A stretch of DNA of 23,165 nt from NCBI GenBank assembly GCA_019637585.1, contig JAHBVL010000021.1:1-23165 (forward strand), written 5' to 3'. Position 1 is the stretch's first letter; each line of letters starts with the position of its first letter. The position numbers and the translations under genes are program-made. The notes below the pieces were generated by a model that saw nothing but the letters and a program-made list of their open reading frames with translations, was not told the DNA's origin and searched no databases. Shown in pieces: positions 1 to 6,300 of the stretch. The DNA comes from Thermomicrobiales bacterium (lineage in GTDB: Bacteria > Chloroflexota > Chloroflexia > Thermomicrobiales > UBA6265).

Positions 1-48
1 GCTACAGACAATCACAGAGAGGGTGCCTTGCTGAATAATCCGCGCTAG
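1..48. repeat. Partial copy of a dispersed inverted-repeat element
   Basis: Positions 2-48 align without gaps to 12585-12631, with 35 of 47 bases identical by hand count. The best matched parts are the inner CTACAGA and the outer AATCCG.GCTAG end. This is one end of the element described at 12366-12631; the rest lies before the window. The stop codon of dnaX (63-65) is 15 bases beyond its outer end, so both copies abut the 3' end of a minus-strand gene. Bases 49-62 show nothing recognisable. Confidence 0.65.
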
Positions 49-62
49 CCCGCATTTGGGAG

Positions 63-1940
63 CTACGGTTCGATTTCCTCGGCGTCGAAGAAGTTCTTGA
101 CGGTTTCGAGCACGCTCAGATCTTCCGGCGCGAGCGTCGTTGTGGTCGTGCGCTCGGATGCGGCCGGGCGGCTGGTCGTCGTCGCGGTCGTCTCGGTGGC
201 CATTCCGGCGACTCTTGAATCGGCGATCGGCGCTTCCCCGTGGAGGAGGGTCGTGATGCGGAGTTTCGAACCCAGCACGGCATTGACCGCTTCTTCGACG
301 GCGGCCTGAACATCGGTCTCGTTCAGTTTGTTGCGATGGAAGGGATAGGCCGAGGTCAGCGTCAGCAAGTTGCCGCTGACTGACGCCGGGTCGACGCTCA
401 ACAGCAGCGCTTCGATGCGGCGACTGCGTGATTTCAAGGTGGCCCGGATCTGTTCCCAGTTCGCGCGGACCTGCTCGATCGAAACGGCCACTGGCTCGCC
501 GCCTGGCGCAACGGCCGGTGGCTCGCTGGCAGCGGGTGGCGCGGCGGGTGCACTTGCCGGTTGCCCGGCCCGGACCCGATCGGCCAGAGAGCCGGAACGT
601 GCCGGTGGAGGGGATGGTTCCGCGGCTGGCGGTCGGATCGGGGTTGGCGGCGGCGATTCCACAGGTTGTGAGCGAGCAGCAAGATCGATTGGTGTGGGTG
701 GCGTGATGGGTCGAGGCTGATCCGGGGCGGCAGGTGGCGCAGGTCGAGCGCCGGGGGCTCCGTCGCGAAGCACCGAACCAACGATCCCGATCTCGAGCGG
801 CAGCTGGGGGATCATGTTGTGGCGAACTTTGAAGTCGATCTCGCTGAATCGCTCAGCTTCCGACATCACTTCACCCAGCGTGAAGAAACTGGCGACCCGT
901 GCCACCTCGCCATCATCGGTCGATCGCGGGTCGGCCAGGAAGTGCATGACGCTGCGCAGGAATTGCACGAGCTGACGATTGATCTGGCGCGGGTCTGCGC
1001 CGTCGTCGGTGGCGCGATGCAGGATGGAGAGGGCTTCCGCCGCGTCCCGCCGGCCAAGCGCGGCAGCGAGCTGGACGATCATCTCATCCCGGCTCAGACC
1101 GATCAGATCGCGAACGTCATCGACCGATATCGGTTGTTCGCTCTCGCCCGCTGATTGCCGGCGAAAAGCCGAAACCTGATCGAGCAGACCCAATGCGTCG
1201 CGAAGACTGCCGCCACCCTGCCTGGCGATCAGGTCGAGCGCTCGTGGATCGATGGAGAGATGTTCCTGTTCCGCCACCAGCGCCAGCCGCTGCCGGGCGG
1301 CGTCGACCGGAATCCGCTTGAACTCGAATCGCTGGCAGCGGGAGACGATCGTCGGCAGAATCTGCTCCGGATCGGTGGTGGCGAGGACGAAGCGGGTGTG
1401 CGGCGGGGGTTCTTCCAGCGTTTTCAGGAACGCGTTGGCGGCTGCGCCGGTGATCTGGTGGGCTTCGTCGATGATGTAGAACTTCGTCCGCAGCTGAGCC
1501 GGGGCGAATTTGACCCGCTCGCGCAGCTCGCGAATATCGTCGATACCACGATTGCTGGCGGCGTCGATCTCGACGACGTCGATCGCCGATCCCTCGGTGA
1601 TGGAGCGGCAGGCCGCGCACTCGTTGCAGGGCCGGGCTTCAGGGTCGGGGTGCGTGCAGTTGACCGCTTTGGCCAGCAATCTGGCGGTGGTCGTTTTGCC
1701 CGTGCCTCTCGGTCCGGAGAAGAGGTAGGCGTGCGCCACGCGGTTGGTTCGGACGGCGTTGCGCAACGTGCGCACGATGGCATCCTGGCCCACCAGCTCA
1801 TGCTCGTCGAACGACTGAGGGCGGAATTTGCGATAGAGTGACTGCGTTCCGCCATTCCCCGCATCACCTGTGGGATTGGAGGCAGGTGTCTCAGACGCTG
1901 AGGATTCATCCGCGGCGCCGAAGAGAGCGGGGTTGGACAT
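63..1940 (-). CDS. dnaX: DNA polymerase III subunit gamma/tau (DnaX)
   Basis: This is the clamp-loader ATPase of the replicative polymerase, which loads the beta clamp and ties the polymerases together at the fork. The 625-residue protein carries an AAA+ module: Walker A GPRGTGKT at 76-83, a zinc module with Cys95, Cys105, Cys108 and Cys111, Walker B YIIDEAH at 155-161, and the SRC motif at 200-202 where the arginine finger lies. The clamp-loader domains are followed by a Pro/Ala-rich linker (roughly 395-485) and a C-terminal tau-like domain. About 33 low-complexity residues precede the usual LYRKFRPQ start, but no better internal start is visible. GGAG lies 10 bases before the ATG. I saw no A-rich slippery site for making a shorter gamma form. 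The neighbours recR and ybaB, often found beside dnaX, are not in view. Confidence 0.97.
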   Translation of the reverse strand: MSNPALFGAADESSASETPASNPTGDAGNGGTQSLYRKFRPQSFDEHELVGQDAIVRTLRNAVRTNRVAHAYLFSGPRGTGKTTTARLLAKAVNCTHPDPEARPCNECAACRSITEGSAIDVVEIDAASNRGIDDIRELRERVKFAPAQLRTKFYIIDEAHQITGAAANAFLKTLEEPPPHTRFVLATTDPEQILPTIVSRCQRFEFKRIPVDAARQRLALVAEQEHLSIDPRALDLIARQGGGSLRDALGLLDQVSAFRRQSAGESEQPISVDDVRDLIGLSRDEMIVQLAAALGRRDAAEALSILHRATDDGADPRQINRQLVQFLRSVMHFLADPRSTDDGEVARVASFFTLGEVMSEAERFSEIDFKVRHNMIPQLPLEIGIVGSVLRDGAPGARPAPPAAPDQPRPITPPTPIDLAARSQPVESPPPTPIRPPAAEPSPPPARSGSLADRVRAGQPASAPAAPPAASEPPAVAPGGEPVAVSIEQVRANWEQIRATLKSRSRRIEALLLSVDPASVSGNLLTLTSAYPFHRNKLNETDVQAAVEEAVNAVLGSKLRITTLLHGEAPIADSRVAGMATETTATTTSRPAASERTTTTTLAPEDLSVLETVKNFFDAEEIEP

Positions 1941-2033
1941 CGATCACGTTCTCCGAGGTTGCTTGCGAGCGCCGCAATGGGCGAAGGTGAAGTATACCGC
2001 CTCGATCATTTGTTCTTCATCTGAGTCGACGAT

Positions 2034-2867
2034 ATGGGCACCCTGTATGTCGTAGCGACACCCATCGGCAATCTGGAGGATCTGAGCGACCGGGCCCGCC
2101 GGGTGCTGAACGACGTTGCATTGATCGCGTCGGAAGATACGCGGCACACCGGTCTTCTCCTGCAACGGTTGGGGATCACGTGTCCCCAGCTTTCGCTTCA
2201 CGCGTTCAATGAAGCATCGCGAGTGAGTCAGCTTCTGGAAGCGCTCAGCAGCGGCGATGTGGCGCTCGTGTCCGATGCGGGAACGCCGGGCATCTCCGAT
2301 CCGGGGGCGATGCTGGTCCATGAAGCCGCGGAAGCGGGATTTGCCGTGGTGCCGGTACCCGGCCCGTCAGCTCTCTCCGCGGCAATGTCCATTTCCGGGT
2401 TTCCCGCGTCCGATGTGCTCTTCACCGGTTTTCTGCCGCGTAAGGCCGGGGAGCGAGCGACCCGGTTGCGGGACGCCCTGGCGCTTGGATCTGCGGTCTA
2501 CTTCTTCGAAGCGCCGGGCCGGGTGGTGAGCACACTGCAGGAGCTGGCCGAGATCGATCCGGACCGGATGGTGCTCGTTTGCCGGGAGCTGACCAAGCTG
2601 CATGAGGAGATCGTGCGGGGGAGCGCCGCCGCCGTGGCGTCCGACTTTGCATCTCGCGAGAGGGTCCGGGGTGAGCTCGTCATTGGCGTAGGACCAGCCC
2701 GGCCAATCGATCGGGATGAGCAGATCGACATCGATGCCCTGATCGACCGGGAACTCGCCACTGGCGAAAAAGATTCCGCGATCGCCAAACGGATCTCCGC
2801 GCTCACCGGTCGGCCACGATCGCAGGTCTATGATCTGATTCGCGAACGAAAGAGCGCCGCGCGCTGA
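2034..2867 (+). CDS. rsmI: 16S rRNA (cytidine-1402-2'-O)-methyltransferase RsmI
   Basis: RsmI uses S-adenosylmethionine to methylate the 2'-OH of C1402 in the decoding centre of 16S rRNA. The 277-residue length is normal for the family. Visible signatures of this tetrapyrrole-methylase-like fold are the N-terminal ATPIGN (8-13), SEDTRHT (33-39), and SDAGTPGISDPG at 80-91. A basic C-terminal segment follows, with a possible helix-turn-helix-like stretch near SALTGRPRSQVYDLI. The ATG at 2034 starts directly at the conserved MGTLYVVATPIGN, which fixes the N terminus, although no good Shine-Dalgarno sequence precedes it. The gene is divergent from dnaX across 93 bases and convergent with the downstream SEDS gene. 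Confidence 0.95.
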   Translation: MGTLYVVATPIGNLEDLSDRARRVLNDVALIASEDTRHTGLLLQRLGITCPQLSLHAFNEASRVSQLLEALSSGDVALVSDAGTPGISDPGAMLVHEAAEAGFAVVPVPGPSALSAAMSISGFPASDVLFTGFLPRKAGERATRLRDALALGSAVYFFEAPGRVVSTLQELAEIDPDRMVLVCRELTKLHEEIVRGSAAAVASDFASRERVRGELVIGVGPARPIDRDEQIDIDALIDRELATGEKDSAIAKRISALTGRPRSQVYDLIRERKSAAR

Positions 2868-2878
2868 TCAGCGCGCGG
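2857..2878. terminator. Perfect 22-bp palindrome between convergent rsmI and rodA
   Basis: CCGCGCGCTGATCAGCGCGCGG is a perfect 22-base palindrome that includes the rsmI stop codon TGA. It sits 28 bases before the stop codon of the convergent SEDS gene. No T-run follows on either strand, so it is not a classical intrinsic terminator. It could still slow polymerase from both sides, or be a protein-binding site. Confidence 0.45.
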
Positions 2879-2905
2879 TGCGTGGCAAATCCGCCGGTTC
2901 CATGG

Positions 2906-4024
2906 TTAGTAGGACTGAAACGCCAGCTTGCGGTGGTGAATCAGGATGCTCTGCAGAATGCCGATGCCGATCAGGAAGGTCCAGAGCGATGACGAGCCTT
3001 GACTGATGAACGGAAGCGTGATGCCTGTCACCGGCATCAACCCCATGTTCATCCCCATGTTGACGAACGCCTGATAGAAGAGCATCGCCGAAAACCCGAT
3101 GGCGATACCCTGCCCGAAGGTATCCCGGGCGGTCTGCGCCACCCGCATGCAGCGCCAGAGGAGAACGATGAAGAGGGAAAAGAGCGCGACCATGCCAACG
3201 AAGCCGAACATCCCGCTGGCGTGTGCGAAGATGAAGTCGGATTCACGCACTTTCAGGAGCTCGAGCCGGCTTTGCGTTCCACCCTGCAGACCGGCGCCGA
3301 ACAACCCTCCCGACCCGATCGTGTACTGAGCCTGGATGATGTTGTATCCCTGCCCCGACGCATCCTTGAAGGGGTCGAGGCTGATGAGCAACCGGTCGCG
3401 CTGGTAGTCGTGCAGCAGGAACTCCCAGGCGACGAACAGAAAGGGAATGGCCAGCCCGATCAGTCCCAGGAGATACCGCCACCTGATCTGCGAGATCACG
3501 ATGATCGAGAACCAGATCACCCCGAAAACCGACGCCGTGCCGAGATCGGGTTCGAGAAAGACGAGGCCCGCCGGCAAGCCGGCGATCATCAGAGACGCGA
3601 CGAAGTTCCCGAATTCCTTCATTTCTTCGCCACGGGAGGATGTGAAGGCGGCGAGGACGATGATGGTGGCCAGTTTGGCGAACTCCGAGGGCTGAACCGT
3701 CATGAAGCCGAGGTCGAACCATCGCTGCGATCCGCCGATGGAAACGCCGATGCCCGGGACGAGGACAAGCGCCAGCGTGGCGATCGACCCCGCGTACACG
3801 ATCCAGGAGAGTGTGGCCAGAAAGCGGTAGTTGAAGCTGGCCACCACGATGAGGAGAACGGCGCCGATCGCGGCAAACAGAGCCTGCCGGACCCCTTCAT
3901 TGAACAACGCCAGCGTACCGCCTCCGCGGGCGCTCCAGATGGCGACCACCCCGAACCCGATCAGGAGCCCGGCGGTCATCATCATGTAGATATCGAGTTC
4001 CTGCCACCTGCGGCTGGGATGCAT
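2906..4024 (-). CDS. rodA: SEDS peptidoglycan glycosyltransferase, RodA/FtsW family
   Basis: SEDS proteins polymerise lipid II into glycan strands in the inner membrane, together with a class B penicillin-binding protein. The 372-residue protein is almost wholly hydrophobic, with about ten membrane segments. It carries the family landmarks GGSQRWFDLG (97-106), QPSEFAKL (111-118), EPDLGTA (158-164), and the C-terminal PVTGITLPFISQGSSS (331-346). The catalytic-region aspartate is Asp263 in ESDFIFA. The next positions read HASGMFGFVG where RodA/FtsW usually show AEELG, so the usual acidic pair is missing. RodA is preferred over FtsW because of length and the NMGLMPVTG context, but no mreC, mreD or PBP gene lies nearby to confirm it. 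The ATG at 4024 has GAGG upstream. Confidence 0.9.
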   Translation of the reverse strand: MHPSRRWQELDIYMMMTAGLLIGFGVVAIWSARGGGTLALFNEGVRQALFAAIGAVLLIVVASFNYRFLATLSWIVYAGSIATLALVLVPGIGVSIGGSQRWFDLGFMTVQPSEFAKLATIIVLAAFTSSRGEEMKEFGNFVASLMIAGLPAGLVFLEPDLGTASVFGVIWFSIIVISQIRWRYLLGLIGLAIPFLFVAWEFLLHDYQRDRLLISLDPFKDASGQGYNIIQAQYTIGSGGLFGAGLQGGTQSRLELLKVRESDFIFAHASGMFGFVGMVALFSLFIVLLWRCMRVAQTARDTFGQGIAIGFSAMLFYQAFVNMGMNMGLMPVTGITLPFISQGSSSLWTFLIGIGILQSILIHHRKLAFQSY

Positions 4025-4095
4025 TGTGGAGCCTCGTGGATTCTGAGAAGAACTGGTGCGACCGTCGCAAGGAGGCGGTCAGCTCAGGCTGCCAG

Positions 4096-4101
4096 TATAA
4101 T
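4096..4101 (+). promoter_or_regulatory. TATAAT candidate -10 between rodA and the DUF3090 gene
   Basis: The sequence AGTATAAT occurs 85 bases before the DUF3090 start. The overlapping opposite strand reads TATACT, a possible -10 for the divergent SEDS gene. No convincing -35 box is seen at normal spacing for either, so this is only a candidate two-way promoter. Confidence 0.3.
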
Positions 4102-4185
4102 CGCCAGTCCGGTCGCGGACCGAAAATCTCGCCGGTTTCTTCCGACCGGACAGGAACGTTTGACGCTTCGGAGCAGCAGTCACCG

Positions 4186-4704
4186 ATGAGTGAAGAGCAC
4201 GGCCCGGATTTCGCCGAGGATGTCGATATCGCGCTGGTCGAAGCGATCGGCGAGCCTGGGCAGCGTCGCTTCCGTCTCATCGTCGGTCTGAACGATCGCA
4301 CCACCATCATGTGGATGGAGAAGCAACAGCTCGAAGCGCTGGGGCAGGCGATTGGCCGCATTCTCGATCAGGTCGACGTCTCGGGCGTTGCCAGCGAGGC
4401 GGTGGCGGAAGGCGGCATGTTCGATCTGGACACGCGGCATCAATTTCGGGTCGGCCGCATCGAGATCGGCTACAACCACGATCGCCAGCGAGTGCTGATC
4501 GTGGCGTACGATATCGAGTCCGACGAGGACGAGTCGCCTTCGCTGGCGGCGCTCTTTCCACTCAGTCTTGCCAAGGTCCTTTCCGAGCGGGCGGCCGACG
4601 TTGTGGCGGCCGGACGGCCTCGATGTGTGCTGTGCGGCATGCCAATGGGACCAGGGCCGCATGCCTGCGCGGAACAGAATGGCCACCTGATCCATTACAC
4701 CTGA
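4186..4704 (+). CDS. DUF3090 family protein with C-terminal Cys/His cluster
   Basis: The product is a 172-residue soluble protein of unknown function. It resembles the DUF3090 family known mainly from Actinobacteria and Chloroflexota. Residues 15-135 look like a compact alpha/beta domain with many acidic residues. The tail holds Cys147, Cys150, His159 and Cys161 in the layout C-x2-C-x8-H-x-C, followed by an NGH motif, which could bind zinc. The reading frame stays open back to a TTG at 4024, overlapping the divergent SEDS start. I chose the ATG at 4186 because GGAG precedes it (4170-4173) and the family begins near here. It stands alone, with a tRNA gene downstream. No catalytic role is known to me. 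Confidence 0.8.
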   Translation: MSEEHGPDFAEDVDIALVEAIGEPGQRRFRLIVGLNDRTTIMWMEKQQLEALGQAIGRILDQVDVSGVASEAVAEGGMFDLDTRHQFRVGRIEIGYNHDRQRVLIVAYDIESDEDESPSLAALFPLSLAKVLSERAADVVAAGRPRCVLCGMPMGPGPHACAEQNGHLIHYT

Positions 4705-4739
4705 TCGGGCGCTCGTTTTCGCGGATCCCATACATGGCC

Positions 4740-4769
4740 TTGACACTCCGGTCAACCGGTCACTAGAAT
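4740..4769 (+). promoter_or_regulatory. Sigma-70-type promoter of tRNA-Gly
   Basis: TTGACA (4740-4745) and TAGAAT (4764-4769) are separated by 18 bases. Transcription would begin near 4776, about 20 bases before the mature tRNA. This is the best housekeeping promoter match seen in the window. Confidence 0.7.
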
Positions 4770-4797
4770 CTGCAAGCGCAGATGTCGCAGAACATGC

Positions 4798-4872
4798 GCG
4801 GAAGTGGCTCAGTGGTAGAGCATCTCCTTGCCAAGGAGAAGGTCGCGGGTTCGAATCCCGTCTTCCGCTCCA
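4798..4872 (+). tRNA. tRNA-Gly (anticodon GCC)
   Basis: The acceptor stem GCGGAAG (4798-4804) pairs with CTTCCGC (4862-4868), followed by a U discriminator and an encoded CCA (4870-4872). The anticodon stem TCTCC/GGAGA flanks the loop TTGCCAA, which places anticodon GCC at 4830-4832 and decodes GGC/GGU. The T arm has the standard GGTTCGAATCC. The D arm GGCTCAGTGGTAGAGC is complete. Confidence 0.97.
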
Positions 4873-4913
4873 AATGACAAAAACCCCAGATAAACACTGG
4901 GGTTTTTGTCATT
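4873..4913 (+). terminator. Strong intrinsic terminator after tRNA-Gly
   Basis: Positions 4873-4889 and 4897-4913 form a perfect 17-bp stem around the 7-base loop ATAAACA. The core is ACCCCAG/CTGGGGT, flanked by A5/T5 tracts, so the T-rich side lies in the stem as in bidirectional terminators. It starts at the first base after the CCA end. Beyond it, 4914-5054 holds only a short direct repeat (TTGCGACTA at 4915-4923 and 4926-4934) and no gene that I can support. Confidence 0.85.
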
Positions 4914-5054
4914 CTTGCGACTAAGTTGCGACTATCTGAATCGGACTCAAGCCATTTCGCGGCCTTCAAAGGGCCCAATTCGAGGTCCTTGAGGCGTGAC
5001 GAATCGTCGCTTGTCGCCCTCGCGGAGCACTGGACTCTCCCGGATCGCTGATCG

Positions 5055-6005
5055 CTACATGTGTGGGTCGTGCGCGAAAACGCGAGACCAGTCCGAACGC
5101 ATGCTGATGACGGTCCAGCCACGTTCCTGCGCGCGGGCCAGCGCCGCTTCGGCTCCCCCGTCGTCGGCATACTCCCGTTCAGGGTCGTCATGACGCACAA
5201 GTAGCCGGAGCGAGGGGCGGCCCCGTGCGTTGGCGAACCGGAGCATGGCGATATCGCCATTCGAGTTGCCCCCGGCGATCACTGGTCGCCGCCCGATCCG
5301 GCTCCAGATGTTCTTCGGTTTTTCCTCGCCGTCGTCGAAGACGTTCATTTCCGGGCGATAGACGATCCGGACGCTGTCTTCCTCTTCCTCGAACGAGAGT
5401 TTCAGCGAGCTGCCGATGATCCGTTCCGGGGGAACGTTGTACATCCGTTCGGCAAACGCCCGCATGAAGTCGCGCTCTCCGCCCGAGGCGATGTAGGTGG
5501 TGAATCCGTTGGCGTCGAGAAAGCGCATCAACTCCAGCATCGGCACGTAGGCCAGGTCGATGTATGGCACGCCGAACCGGGTGTGCGCCGATTCAGTGAC
5601 GAATGCGGCGGCTTCCTCCAGATAGGCTTCGATGGTCATGCCGGCGAAGGCGGCCGGGACTTCGTGCAGGAGAACCGCCATATCCGCGCCGTCGCCGTTG
5701 TAGTGCTTGAGCATCGCTTCCCGCAGCCAGGAACCGTCGCCACTCCAGGCCGCTTTGTAAGGTTGCCGTTCGCGCAGGGATGGTGTCGCTTCGGCCAACG
5801 CCGCGAATCGCCGGAGGGTGAAATCAAGCTGGATAATCATCGGCTTTTCCGGCCAGAGCGTGCCGTCGTTGTCGAAAACTGCGATTCGCTCGGCTGGCGA
5901 GAGCCACGTGTCGCTCCCTTCCCGGGTGACCGCGTCGACGAAGTCGACAATCGCCTGCAGTGTCGCAGTGTCTTTCCACGATGTGAGTTCATCGATTCCG
6001 TGCAT
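5055..6005 (-). CDS. HAD-superfamily phosphatase (haloacid dehalogenase-like hydrolase)
   Basis: The 316-residue protein has the HAD hydrolase motifs in order. Motif I is FDNDGTLW (44-51), with the nucleophilic aspartate and the second Asp of DxDGT. Motif II is the serine in ASGG (173-176). Motif III is a lysine near EKPKN (228-232). Motif IV is GGNSNGDIAM (245-254), with the magnesium-binding acid. A helical cap domain fits between motifs I and II. The layout resembles phosphoserine-phosphatase-type HADs, but the substrate cannot be read from the sequence. No signal peptide is visible. The frame continues upstream to about 6101, but conserved-looking sequence begins after the ATG at 6005. 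The gene is divergent from the sulfatase across 295 bases. Confidence 0.88.
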   Translation of the reverse strand: MHGIDELTSWKDTATLQAIVDFVDAVTREGSDTWLSPAERIAVFDNDGTLWPEKPMIIQLDFTLRRFAALAEATPSLRERQPYKAAWSGDGSWLREAMLKHYNGDGADMAVLLHEVPAAFAGMTIEAYLEEAAAFVTESAHTRFGVPYIDLAYVPMLELMRFLDANGFTTYIASGGERDFMRAFAERMYNVPPERIIGSSLKLSFEEEEDSVRIVYRPEMNVFDDGEEKPKNIWSRIGRRPVIAGGNSNGDIAMLRFANARGRPSLRLLVRHDDPEREYADDGGAEAALARAQERGWTVISMRSDWSRVFAHDPHM

Positions 6006-6300
6006 AGACCCTGACCTGTACTCCCGTTGCCCAAGGCGGCAATTGCCTGGATCTCGAACGGTGGCGTGAATGGATATCTCCTCTCGTTGGTGGAGGAGCA
6101 CTTCCTCTCAGGATAGGCTAGGTTCCGCCGGAATGGTGTTCGGCGAGCCCGCCGAGTGCCCGCTCGTTCCTGAATTACTTCCAAAGGAGCATCCGTTGGA
6201 GCCGTTTCGGCCCTACACTGGACCGGGGGTGCAGCGCACCAACCATAGGCGGGTCGCGCGTTGATCGCGGCGGGTCATTTCTCAAAGGGGGATCGTCAGG
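6006..6300. other. Divergent intergenic region between HAD phosphatase and sulfatase
   Basis: This 295-base gap must hold the promoters of both genes. It contains a small CTCCTC/GAGGAG inverted repeat (6078-6083 and 6093-6098, 9-base loop). AAAGGGGG at 6284-6291 is the sulfatase ribosome binding site. I see no convincing -35/-10 pair, RNA gene or further coding sequence. Confidence 0.5.

Noticed and set aside
370-790. Programmed frameshift site for a short gamma form of DnaX
   Set aside because: The linker-coding region on the minus strand has no A-run or slippery heptamer with a nearby stem that I could find.
4024-4185. N-terminal extension of the DUF3090 frame from a TTG start
   Set aside because: It overlaps the divergent rodA start and promoter region and has no ribosome site; the ATG at 4186 has one and fits the family.
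2999-4189. Long plus-strand open frame opposite the SEDS gene
   Set aside because: It lies antisense to a protein with clear RodA/FtsW motifs. Its translation is a charged, low-complexity product typical of the reverse of a hydrophobic gene in GC-rich DNA.
4763-5260. Minus-strand ORF reading through tRNA-Gly (contains KTGFEPATFSLARR)
   Set aside because: This is the well-known false protein produced by translating a tRNA gene; the tRNA and its terminator explain the sequence.
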